Shown: in pieces, positions 52,875 to 59,940 of the stretch | Numbering within the stretch: position 1 is the first letter of the stretch | Layout: each line of letters starts with the position of its first letter | From: a virus | Direction: 5' to 3' (one strand) | Length of the DNA stretch: 64,000 nt | IMG/VR virus record: IMGVR_UViG_3300009149_000019 | Span: 20,003-84,002 of that record | Notes under the pieces: generated by a model | What the model was told of the DNA's origin: nothing | Database searches by the model: none | Seen by the model: the letters and a program-made list of their open reading frames with translations, nothing else | Translations under genes and position numbers: made by a program

Positions 52875-53076
52875 GATACTTGGGAGACCACACAGTGTAG
52901 ATCTTTCTCTGCTTGAAGACAGAGAGGATCTTGAGATCATGGTAGTTTTCCACGATGGAACAGCTAACAACCACACCCCCAGGGTGGAGGTGTGGGATGA
53001 TGTTAGTGGTATCGTGGGCCCTACCGTAGTAAATGAGTTCTTTTCTAAGAGCTCTGAACAACTCCAGGAGGTGTAA
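52852..53076 (+). CDS. Small hypothetical protein
   Basis: 74 residues, start inside the previous gene's end and stop sharing a base with the next start (TAATG). Beta-rich, acidic. No family recognised. Confidence 0.65.
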   Translation: MNNKLVIEILGRPHSVDLSLLEDREDLEIMVVFHDGTANNHTPRVEVWDDVSGIVGPTVVNEFFSKSSEQLQEV

Positions 53077-53669
53077 TGGGAACTAGGGGCGTATTCGGAT
53101 TTCAGGTAGGAAACCAACTAAAGGTTACCTACAACCACTTTTCTTCCGATCCAGGTGGGTTAGGAGAGGAAGTGCTGTCTTTTTGTAAGCACCATGACCT
53201 TGATACAATGAAAAAGATGGCAAGTGCTATTGAGCTCGTTGACTCAGACGTAGCTCCCACCCATGAGCAAATTGTGCGATGTAGGGAGGCAGGCACCATT
53301 GATCTAGGGGTCTCTGAGCAATCGGAGACTGATTGGTACTGTCTTTTACGTGATGCCCAAGGAGACCTTAATAAGGTAACTGAGGTAGGAATAATGATAG
53401 ATAGTCAGTCCTTTCTCAGTGACTCTTTGTTTTGTGAATGGGCCTACATCATAAATCTTGACAACAGTACTCTGGAAGTTTACTCTGGGTTTAATGAAAA
53501 GCCAGCGGTGGGGCGTTTTGAAAAATCCCCACCTAATGATGGTGGCTACTACCCTGTTACTCTTATTGCCACTCTTGATCTAACTAAAGAGGTCATGGGG
53601 GGAACCTTACACCAGGCATTGGACATACTGGGAGTACTAGAAAAAGAAGAAGAGGAAGAAGAGGAGTAA
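53076..53669 (+). CDS. Conserved phage protein, MGTRG...YNHF family
   Basis: 197 residues. N-terminus MGTRGVFGFQV followed by YNHFSSDPGGLG, a pattern I recognise from a widespread phage family of unknown function, in which the Met-Gly-Thr-Arg start and the YNHFD-YPSGLG block are conserved. Ends in a run of Glu. Function unknown. Confidence 0.8.
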   Translation: MGTRGVFGFQVGNQLKVTYNHFSSDPGGLGEEVLSFCKHHDLDTMKKMASAIELVDSDVAPTHEQIVRCREAGTIDLGVSEQSETDWYCLLRDAQGDLNKVTEVGIMIDSQSFLSDSLFCEWAYIINLDNSTLEVYSGFNEKPAVGRFEKSPPNDGGYYPVTLIATLDLTKEVMGGTLHQALDILGVLEKEEEEEEE

Positions 53670-53671
53670 AC

Positions 53672-53848
53672 ATGCCTATTTTCGATTACGTATGTGACAA
53701 GTGTGAGAAGGAGTTTGAGCTCCTTGTTGGAGTTGTAGACTCTGAAACAACACTAAAGTGCCCTCATTGTGGGGCATCTACCATTACCAAGAAGATAACT
53801 TCCGGGAAATTTGTTAAGCCATACACGTTTCGCGGGAAGACCTGGTAA
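53672..53848 (+). CDS. FmdB-type zinc-ribbon protein
   Basis: 58 residues starting two bases after the previous stop. MPIFDYVCDKCEKEFELLV and CPHCG give CxxC...CxxC spacing, as in the FmdB/CxxC_CXXC_SSSS putative regulatory family, including the YxCxxC start. Probably binds zinc; such proteins are presumed regulators or chaperones. A terminator follows. Confidence 0.85.
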   Translation: MPIFDYVCDKCEKEFELLVGVVDSETTLKCPHCGASTITKKITSGKFVKPYTFRGKTW

Positions 53849-53861
53849 TACTACCTATCTT

Positions 53862-53899
53862 AGCGGAGAGCCCTTAACCAGCTCTCCGCTTACCTTTTT
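53862..53899 (+). terminator. Intrinsic terminator
   Basis: Perfect 10-bp stem AGCGGAGAGC (53862-53871) / GCTCTCCGCT (53881-53890), nine-base loop, then TACCTTTTT. Confidence 0.85.
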
Positions 53900-53915
53900 A
53901 ACAATGGAGGGGCTT

Positions 53916-54248
53916 ATGAGCTCTGAAGATACTACTACTATTTGTAAGAGTTGCATGTTACCATCTTTACGGTTTAGTGACCCGCCTTTAGGACAACCAC
54001 ATAAGGGATATAGTTGTTGCTGTGGTTATCCGTACTTTATTGTATGTGACAAACATTACCATTCTTTTAATGAGTTTCTTGGAGATAAGGGAAAGGACGC
54101 TGTAAGTCTGGCAAAGGCCTTGTTGTTAGATCCTGATGTTCAGGGATCAATGAGAAGATATTTATATAAGTATGTTCAGGGAAGGCATAAATCGACTGTT
54201 ATTCCTGCTCTTTCAGTGACGGGGAGATTAGTTAGATTAAATAACTAG
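53916..54248 (+). CDS. Cys-rich zinc-binding-like protein with shared helical module
   Basis: 110 residues from ATG 53916, behind TGGAGGGG; the upstream in-frame ATG 53811 would run through the terminator. Cys cluster: CKSCM (9-13), CCCGYPYFIVCDKH (~34-47). Then a module copy, AKALLLDPDVQGSMRRYLYK. Function unknown. Confidence 0.7.
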   Translation: MSSEDTTTICKSCMLPSLRFSDPPLGQPHKGYSCCCGYPYFIVCDKHYHSFNEFLGDKGKDAVSLAKALLLDPDVQGSMRRYLYKYVQGRHKSTVIPALSVTGRLVRLNN

Positions 54249-54260
54249 GTTAAGTGGTAC

Positions 54261-54289
54261 TTGACATATACATATGAGTATGGCATACT
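54261..54289 (+). promoter_or_regulatory. Sigma-70-type promoter with extended -10
   Basis: Perfect TTGACA (54261-54266), 17 bases, TGG-CATACT (-10 at 54284-54289). It stands ahead of the small Cys protein and the five-gene SNSSSSSF array. Confidence 0.6.
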
Positions 54290-54342
54290 GCACATCCTAT
54301 ATTATGTTAATCTATCCAATATTGGATAGTAAGGAGCACGTT

Positions 54343-54501
54343 GTGTGTTACAAATGTGAACACGCTGTGAAGGTCAGATTACTAAAGACACTGGAACTAT
54401 ACATAGTTTGTCAGGTGATGACTGATTCTTCAATTGGAACGGATTTAGTGCAGTGTGCTGGGGAAAAGCGCTGTCCTGTTAGAAATCAAAAAGTAAGTTA
54501 A
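54343..54501 (+). CDS. Small Cys-rich protein (GTG start)
   Basis: 52 residues from GTG 54343, six bases after AAGGAG (54331-54336). The in-frame ATG at 54274 overlaps the promoter -10 region and would not be in the transcript. C-x2-C near the N-terminus (VCYKCEH) and CAGEKRC near the C-terminus suggest zinc binding. Family unknown. Confidence 0.55.
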   Translation: MCYKCEHAVKVRLLKTLELYIVCQVMTDSSIGTDLVQCAGEKRCPVRNQKVS

Positions 54502-54526
54502 TCCATATCAATTCGGGGGTTTAGAT

Positions 54527-54964
54527 ATGAAAATCAGAACTGGGTTCGTTGCGAACTCAAGTAGTTCTTCATTTATAGTTATGTATGCAAATCTGGAAAA
54601 GGTACGTTCTTCCAGACTGAAACGGGCATTACTGGATAATTCCAAGGCAGCTCAATGTGTTAAAGAGTATATTATGGAAGAGTTAGAGGGTAGAGATAAA
54701 GACAATGATGATCCTGCTATATACACTACTGACTTTATTAGTGTGACTCTTATAAATATACAGGAGTGCTATGGTGGAGAGCTCTGTGAATATACTCATG
54801 CTGATCCTGATGATGACGACAGTTGTGATTGTTCTTGTGAGATAACGGTGCTGGACTGGGATGACCGTAACAAATTGGAAGACTGGTCAAACCGTTTTGA
54901 TCCTCAGTACATTATAATTGATGAGTACCGCAAAGGGGAGATGTCACCATATGAAAATACGTAA
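54527..54964 (+). CDS. SNSSSSSF-tagged protein 1
   Basis: 145 residues. Begins MKIRTGFVANSSSSSFIV. Directly after the tag comes a module copy (RSSRLKRALLDNSKAAQCVK..ELEGRD), then an acidic region with a Cys/Asp cluster (DDDDSCDCSCE, ~110-120). First of five adjacent genes sharing the tag. I recall similar N-termini on uncharacterised proteins of bacteria and phages but no function. Behind CGGGGG; overlaps gene 2 by 14 bases. Confidence 0.8.
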   Translation: MKIRTGFVANSSSSSFIVMYANLEKVRSSRLKRALLDNSKAAQCVKEYIMEELEGRDKDNDDPAIYTTDFISVTLINIQECYGGELCEYTHADPDDDDSCDCSCEITVLDWDDRNKLEDWSNRFDPQYIIIDEYRKGEMSPYENT

Positions 54965-55355
54965 TGGATTCGTTTCCAACTCAAGCAGTTCTTCATTTGT
55001 GATAGTACGATCAAATCTACAAAGAATAACAGACTCCAGGATAAAGCAGCTTTTATTACATAGTGGGCTTCCTGTCCTAGTAAAAGATCAGTGCCGAAAG
55101 GAGCTCCTTCTTAGGGATACAGGAAAAGTAAGAGCTATCCATCAAGATGAATCTTTTGTATGTTCTATTGTGGAAGAGACTGAAGATGACTATACCGACA
55201 ACAGCATTCCAGAAACAATCACGTTGTTTACTATAGGATTTCCTGCTAGTAACATACCACCCAGCATGCGGCTAGGCAGGCATTTTGATGAATTTGATGA
55301 CATCGATTTTGAGAATAACCATTCTCCAGAATTTATCTTTGAGGAGGACCTATGA
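54951..55355 (+). CDS. SNSSSSSF-tagged protein 2
   Basis: 134 residues from ATG 54951 (AAAGGGGAG ten bases upstream; the in-frame ATG 54918 would bury the tag). N-terminus MKIRNGFVSNSSSSSFVI, then a module copy (TDSRIKQLLLHSGLPVLVKD) and an acidic, beta-rich tail. Body is alignable with protein 1 over the module only. ATGA overlap with protein 3. Confidence 0.8.
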   Translation: MKIRNGFVSNSSSSSFVIVRSNLQRITDSRIKQLLLHSGLPVLVKDQCRKELLLRDTGKVRAIHQDESFVCSIVEETEDDYTDNSIPETITLFTIGFPASNIPPSMRLGRHFDEFDDIDFENNHSPEFIFEEDL

Positions 55356-55687
55356 AGGTAAGATTTGGTTTTGTGGCTAACTCTAGCTCTCAGGACTTTG
55401 TCCTACACAATCGTAGGATGACTCAGAGTAAACATAGCATTGATGTAGAGCACAACCTTGGTGATCTAAAGAGTCCCGTATTAAAGAGATTGTTACTTGA
55501 GGATATTCCTGAGGAAGTAAAGGTGGTTATACTCAAAGAGTTTGAGAACAGGAAAGGAAAGTCGGACGATGGCTATGATGATTCTCCTGTGGAGGTTGTT
55601 GTCGTTGAGAGGTCCATGTGCTATGATAGCCATGGTCAGGAAACCTTTGAGGAAGAAGTTATTTATTCGTACCAGGAAATTATTTAG
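55352..55687 (+). CDS. SNSSSSSF-tagged protein 3 (degenerate tag)
   Basis: 111 residues. N-terminus MKVRFGFVANSSSQDFVL, in which the serine run is broken by QD. Module copy follows (LKSPVLKRLLLEDIPEEVKV). Acidic tail. The break may mark loss of tag function or tolerated variation. Confidence 0.78.
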   Translation: MKVRFGFVANSSSQDFVLHNRRMTQSKHSIDVEHNLGDLKSPVLKRLLLEDIPEEVKVVILKEFENRKGKSDDGYDDSPVEVVVVERSMCYDSHGQETFEEEVIYSYQEII

Positions 55688-55695
55688 GAGGTATT

Positions 55696-56385
55696 ATGAA
55701 AGTACGTAACGGGTTTGTATCCAATTCAAGCAGCTCCAGTTTTATAATGGGTAATAGTACAACAGCGTCTGCTATGTATGATCTAATACGAGCAGTGCTT
55801 CGTGATTGCGAGATTTATTTTAACCCAGTCTCAACGTCTGACTATAATTTTATCAGAACGTTTGAGTCTGAATACGAGATCCTTACATGGCTTTCTCAGA
55901 ACTTAGATTGTGACGAACCGCTGCTCTTTAGTGGCACATGTAACTATGAAACGTTCATGATTAAGGACAAGAGCACCGGAAGAATCTTAGTAGACACGTG
56001 TAACAACCATGATTGGACTGGCCTTGACATCATCAACCATAATGATGACGATAACGATGGTACACACCAAAGATACCAGGGTTACGAGGCGAAATATAAG
56101 GATGAGCATTGTGAATTTGGTCCCTGTTCTTCCTGTGAGGAGGCTGAGTGCCCTGACCATATCCAGGACATGGTAGATGGGGATGAAAAAGACCTCGATC
56201 ATCCAAAATACAGGGTTATCTACATAGACGTAAGGACGAGGGCACGTGAGACGGAAGCACTGTATTTCTTTAAGAAATATGCTCATATGGGTTTCTATGA
56301 CAAGATCCCAGGAACAAACAAACCGTGGTCCATAGAGATCCTTGAGCTGCTTGCTCAGGGTGTAGCACAAGAGGAATTTTTATGA
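55696..56385 (+). CDS. SNSSSSSF-tagged protein 4
   Basis: 229 residues, the longest. N-terminus MKVRNGFVSNSSSSSFIM, then a body unlike the other four: mixed alpha/beta with acidic stretches and a Cys cluster CEFGPCSSCEEAEC (~136-149) that may bind zinc. No clear module copy. Behind TAGGAGG. Confidence 0.8.
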   Translation: MKVRNGFVSNSSSSSFIMGNSTTASAMYDLIRAVLRDCEIYFNPVSTSDYNFIRTFESEYEILTWLSQNLDCDEPLLFSGTCNYETFMIKDKSTGRILVDTCNNHDWTGLDIINHNDDDNDGTHQRYQGYEAKYKDEHCEFGPCSSCEEAECPDHIQDMVDGDEKDLDHPKYRVIYIDVRTRARETEALYFFKKYAHMGFYDKIPGTNKPWSIEILELLAQGVAQEEFL

Positions 56386-56711
56386 AAATTCGTAATGGCT
56401 TCGTTTCCAACTCAAGCAGTTCTTCTTTCGTGGTTCCTACAGCCATGTTATCCCCTTTGCAAATTTGGGCAGTCTTAACAAATACACAAACAGATCAAGA
56501 GTACACCAGGCCAATTTGGGAGATTGGTCTGATTGATGGTTACCTGGTCGGGTATACAAGTATGGACAACTATGATATGATAGAGTTCTTAAAGAAGGTT
56601 GGGATTCCTTCCAAAGACATCAGTGGGACTGACCGTTTCTACGGAAGTCTTGAGAGCACATTAGAGTGGTATAAGGATGAAATACTTAATAATCCGAATA
56701 GGAAAGAGTAA
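56382..56711 (+). CDS. SNSSSSSF-tagged protein 5
   Basis: 109 residues, ATGA overlap with protein 4. N-terminus MKIRNGFVSNSSSSSFVV, body unrelated to the others by eye, with an aromatic middle and no Cys. Last of the array. Confidence 0.8.
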   Translation: MKIRNGFVSNSSSSSFVVPTAMLSPLQIWAVLTNTQTDQEYTRPIWEIGLIDGYLVGYTSMDNYDMIEFLKKVGIPSKDISGTDRFYGSLESTLEWYKDEILNNPNRKE

Positions 56712-56755
56712 GCAGAAAAATAATAAAGGTATTTAACTAAGGAGGTTTCCTACCA

Positions 56756-57943
56756 ATGAGAACGCGTACAAAACAAAAAGAGTGTGTATCTACCCAGGAA
56801 GCGGCACGTACCCTAAGTGTAACTGCAGCAACTATCAACAACCTTGTGATGGTTGGAGTTCTATCCTCGTCTACAAAGGTCAAGGGTCGTGTAGACAGAG
56901 AGAGTGTCCTTTTCTGTAAGGACAACCGCATAAACCTGGTAATGCTTCGAACAGAAGAACCAGATATTGGGGATTGTCTTACGGTAGAAGAGACAGCTAA
57001 CATGATGCACATTACTCGTGACCAGGTACTATCCAGTGCGTACAACGGCGTACTTTCTTCGAGCCTTTTCTGGAGACAGAAGCGGGTAAATGGAACCATG
57101 GTTCCAGTCTTTCACAGACTAACCCTAGAAAAGATTAAGGCGGAAGTATTAAGTCTTCAAAAGAAGACTCTCTACACACCAGCTGAGATCTTTAATTCTA
57201 TTATGCTTTCAGAGAAAGCAAGAAGAGCCGGTGTTTCTTATTCAGCTATGTATATGAGGAAACAGAAAGGCCATGTAGACACGTTCAAGATCATGTCTGG
57301 TGTTTACGTTCTTCCAGAAGAGAAGGATACAGCTAAGTCTATCCTCCAGAAGAAACCATTACGAGAGGAAGTAAAAAAGGTTGTTAACTCCCGTAGTGGT
57401 GCAGTAAAGAAAGTACCAGCTGAGTCCATGAAGCGGCCTTCTAGAGGCGGTACGTATAAAGCAACCTCAAACGTACCACGTGTACCTATTGTGGAAACAG
57501 GATCAGCTCTTCTTGATGGTACTGGCTACATGACCCTTGAGAAGGCTCACCTTTTATTAGGTAAGACTAAGAACTCATCCTACCTCTATAAATGGGCTAA
57601 GCGTGGATACGTCACCATAATAAAGCAGACCGGTGGTGGTGCAGCACTTATCCATGTAAGTGAATTTGAGGCGTTTCTCTCAGCCATGACTCCTCCGGTG
57701 GCATCCATAGACGAGCTGAAGACCCTCAGTAAGAGCGTAAAAGCTAGTCTACGGTTTATTGTAACGAAGGGAAAGATCGTAGTTAAGAAAACCCTTACAC
57801 CGACACCTCCAGTATCGTTCAGATCGTCCTTTAAGGAGCTTGGGGACCGCATTGCATCGTTTACACCTGCAACTCCTGAAGAAGAGCTTCAGAGTGATCT
57901 CCTTAAGACAATAGTAGACTGGGCAGACAGACATATTGTCTAA
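56756..57943 (+). CDS. Multi-HTH DNA-binding protein
   Basis: 395 residues behind AAGGAGG. Four MerR/excisionase-like units: ~11-58 (STQEAARTLSVTAATINNLV), ~75-130 (LTVEETANMMHITRDQVLSS), ~142-190 (less clear) and ~260-310 (MTLEKAHLLLGKTKNSSYLY, then KWAKRGYVTIIKQTGG as wing). Basic linkers between them. Resembles the protein at 34462 in plan. Likely binds arrays of DNA sites; role (late transcription, DNA organisation) unknown. Confidence 0.75.
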   Translation: MRTRTKQKECVSTQEAARTLSVTAATINNLVMVGVLSSSTKVKGRVDRESVLFCKDNRINLVMLRTEEPDIGDCLTVEETANMMHITRDQVLSSAYNGVLSSSLFWRQKRVNGTMVPVFHRLTLEKIKAEVLSLQKKTLYTPAEIFNSIMLSEKARRAGVSYSAMYMRKQKGHVDTFKIMSGVYVLPEEKDTAKSILQKKPLREEVKKVVNSRSGAVKKVPAESMKRPSRGGTYKATSNVPRVPIVETGSALLDGTGYMTLEKAHLLLGKTKNSSYLYKWAKRGYVTIIKQTGGGAALIHVSEFEAFLSAMTPPVASIDELKTLSKSVKASLRFIVTKGKIVVKKTLTPTPPVSFRSSFKELGDRIASFTPATPEEELQSDLLKTIVDWADRHIV

Positions 57944-57953
57944 GGGGTAGAGC

Positions 57954-58511
57954 ATGACCATAGCGATCATTGGTACAGCAGGAAGGAAAGAAGATGGAGA
58001 TAAACTATCTCTTGATCTTTACAATAGGATGTATTATGATGTCATCTGGAGGTTCTCTGAAATGAATGTTTCTGTTGAGGAACGGCACCTTGTTTCAGGA
58101 GGAGCAGCTTGGGCTGATCATCTGGCTGTTCGAGCATTTCTGGAAGACGAGTGTGTTTCTCTCAGCCTCCACCTCCCTGCCATGTTCGGTGGTTGCAGAT
58201 ACTTAGGAATGAATAGCTCAAAGTATGATCCTGGCCGGATCGCTAATTACTATCATGGGCTATTTTCTAATAAAGTTAAAACAAATACTCTTTTGGAAAT
58301 AGCAGCTGCTATAAAGAAAGGTGCTGGTTTAACGGTTAGTAAGGGATTCAAAGAAAGAAATCTCCTGGTTGGAAAGTCTGATGCTGTACTAGCTTATACT
58401 TTCGGCCAGGAGAGCTTTCCGAAAGACGGTGGTACTTTGCATACATGGAATAGTTCCAGTGCAAAGATCAAGACTCATATACCACTACACGAGCTTAGGG
58501 CCAAGCTCTAA
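57954..58511 (+). CDS. SLOG-like nucleotide-binding protein
   Basis: 185 residues. IAIIGTAGR at the N-terminus, HLVSGGAAWADHLA in the middle, then KERNLLVGKSDAVLAYTFG and DGGTLHTWN near the C-terminus. This is the Rossmann-like layout of the SLOG (DprA/LOG/YspA) superfamily, which binds nucleotides or nucleotide-derived ligands. It could sense or sequester a nucleotide signal; this is inference. Confidence 0.65.
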   Translation: MTIAIIGTAGRKEDGDKLSLDLYNRMYYDVIWRFSEMNVSVEERHLVSGGAAWADHLAVRAFLEDECVSLSLHLPAMFGGCRYLGMNSSKYDPGRIANYYHGLFSNKVKTNTLLEIAAAIKKGAGLTVSKGFKERNLLVGKSDAVLAYTFGQESFPKDGGTLHTWNSSSAKIKTHIPLHELRAKL

Positions 58512-58534
58512 TTATTCCAGGAGGAATTACAACA

Positions 58535-58699
58535 ATGGAAAAAAAGATTATCGTTTTGATGGAGCAGTATACGAAAGAACTGACGAAGGCTGAAGAAGGT
58601 AACAAATCCGCTGGGAAGCGTGCCAGAAAGTTTTCATTAGAGCTGGATAAGCTGAATAAAGAATTCAGAAAATACAGCGTCACTAAAGAAAAAGCGTAA
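58535..58699 (+). CDS. Hc1-like small basic protein
   Basis: 54 residues behind CCAGGAGG. Lys/Arg-rich, two helices; the segment GNKSAGKRARKFSLELDKL closely follows the G-(D/N)-K-A-A-G-x-R-A-R-K pattern of the histone H1-like Hc1 family of bacteria and phages. Such proteins bind DNA. Could act in phage DNA compaction or transcription control. Family call from pattern memory only. Confidence 0.7.
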   Translation: MEKKIIVLMEQYTKELTKAEEGNKSAGKRARKFSLELDKLNKEFRKYSVTKEKA

Positions 58700-58712
58700 G
58701 TACGGTACTATG

Positions 58713-58747
58713 AGGAGAGAGGCGGTGTGGCCCTCTGCCTCTCTCCT
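58713..58747 (+). other. Perfect long hairpin, weak T-run
   Basis: 11-bp stem AGGAGAGAGGC (58713-58723) / GCCTCTCTCCT (58737-58747), followed only by TAT. Probably a weak terminator or an mRNA-stabilising end; the GGAGAG strand could also mimic or mask ribosome-site sequence. Confidence 0.6.
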
Positions 58748-58774
58748 TATAACCAAATAAGGAGGATTTTTACT

Positions 58775-59623
58775 ATGCCACACGAAATGTTACGAAGGGC
58801 AATTACGGAGTTTAGAGAAAAGAAGGGAATCAATAAAAAGGATACGGCTACTATTCTTAAGATCCATAGAGTAACTCTCAGTAGACTTGAGAGCGGAATA
58901 ATGGAGATTTCTCCTGAAAGAGAACAGGAGCTTCTTACTCTGATTAAGACGTTATCTTCTGAGCCAACAGAAAAAGTTGTTTTTAAGACGAAGAAAGATG
59001 TAGCTGCTGCTATAAAGAAGACCGAAGCGTATCTTGCTTCAGAAGAAGGGGTATCTGCAATGAAAGAGCAAGCCAGTAAGTTTAAGGACACTGAGCGTCC
59101 AACAACGATGCCAGAAGAGTTTTCTTCAAAAAGATCAATTGATCAGAGTGAGATGCAGCTCTCACCACCAGTTGTAGAGATTGCATACACGTCTGTTGTC
59201 ACTAAGTCTCTGTATGAGAAAAATGGTGGGATAAAGACAGAGGGCTCAGTTGGGTTCGACCTGGTTGCTGCCAATGACACAGTTCTTCTAGAAGGTAACA
59301 CCTATATGATAGACCTTGGTTTGATTGTTAAGCCACCAGCAGGATATCGTATTACTATTTATCCTAGGAGTTCCACGTTCTCTAAGTTTGGGCTAGTTCA
59401 GACCAACAGTGTTGGAGTAATAGACCCCGACTACTGCGGAGAGCTTGATGTACTAAAATGGCCCTGTAAGTGTATTGAAAGATCAGCTACAGGGAAAGTA
59501 CTAAAACAAGGTACTCCGATTGCTCAAATGGTTCTTGAGAAGGCTCGTACGTTTACAACTACTACCTTTGTTCCTAATAAAAGATCCCGTGGAGGATTTG
59601 GTAGTACTGACGAGGGGAAATAA
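58775..59623 (+). CDS. XRE-type HTH fused to dUTPase
   Basis: 282 residues from ATG 58775, behind AAGGAGG (an in-frame ATG at 58727 lies in the hairpin). Residues ~5-55 are an XRE-type HTH (INKKDTATILKIHRVTLSRL). After a linker, residues ~130-282 are a trimeric dUTPase with SVGFDLVA, YPRSSTFSKFGL, NSVGVIDPDYCGELDV, QGTPIAQMV and RGGFGSTDEGK, motifs 1 to 5. It should hydrolyse dUTP to dUMP; the HTH suggests a second, regulatory role. The uracil theme recurs in the UDG-polymerase fusion. Confidence 0.9.
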   Translation: MPHEMLRRAITEFREKKGINKKDTATILKIHRVTLSRLESGIMEISPEREQELLTLIKTLSSEPTEKVVFKTKKDVAAAIKKTEAYLASEEGVSAMKEQASKFKDTERPTTMPEEFSSKRSIDQSEMQLSPPVVEIAYTSVVTKSLYEKNGGIKTEGSVGFDLVAANDTVLLEGNTYMIDLGLIVKPPAGYRITIYPRSSTFSKFGLVQTNSVGVIDPDYCGELDVLKWPCKCIERSATGKVLKQGTPIAQMVLEKARTFTTTTFVPNKRSRGGFGSTDEGK

Positions 59624-59626
59624 CAT

Positions 59627-59914
59627 ATGTCTAAGGAAAGACGTCGTGATCTTATTAAGCTAAAGCCTCAGATGACAAGTATTCTTCTTAGTTATCTGAA
59701 AGAAACCCTTACAGGATTCGAACAGGCTGTCAAGACTCTGGAGGCACAGGCCTCAAAAGTCTCTATGTTAGAAGATCCAAATTCTAGTGCAATGGGGGAA
59801 CCTGATCCTAATGCAACAGTTGTAGACCAGAACGTCTTACGGATGAAAGCTGGTCATAAATTATTGTCAGATGTGTATTACACAATACATAATCAGGTAA
59901 AGAGGTCTAAGTAA
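59627..59914 (+). CDS. Small hypothetical helical protein
   Basis: 95 residues, three bases after the dUTPase gene. Basic N-terminus, helical, with a Asp/Asn/Pro-rich middle loop. No family recognised. Confidence 0.65.
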   Translation: MSKERRRDLIKLKPQMTSILLSYLKETLTGFEQAVKTLEAQASKVSMLEDPNSSAMGEPDPNATVVDQNVLRMKAGHKLLSDVYYTIHNQVKRSK

Positions 59915-59940
59915 TACAATATTGAGGAGAGAGGCCAAAT

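Noticed and set aside
53811-53915. N-terminal extension of the Cys-rich gene
   Set aside because: It would overlap the FmdB gene in another frame and run through a perfect terminator; ATG 53916 has the ribosome site.
54274-54501. 75-residue ORF from ATG 54274
   Set aside because: That ATG overlaps the promoter; the GTG at 54343 with AAGGAG is the better start.
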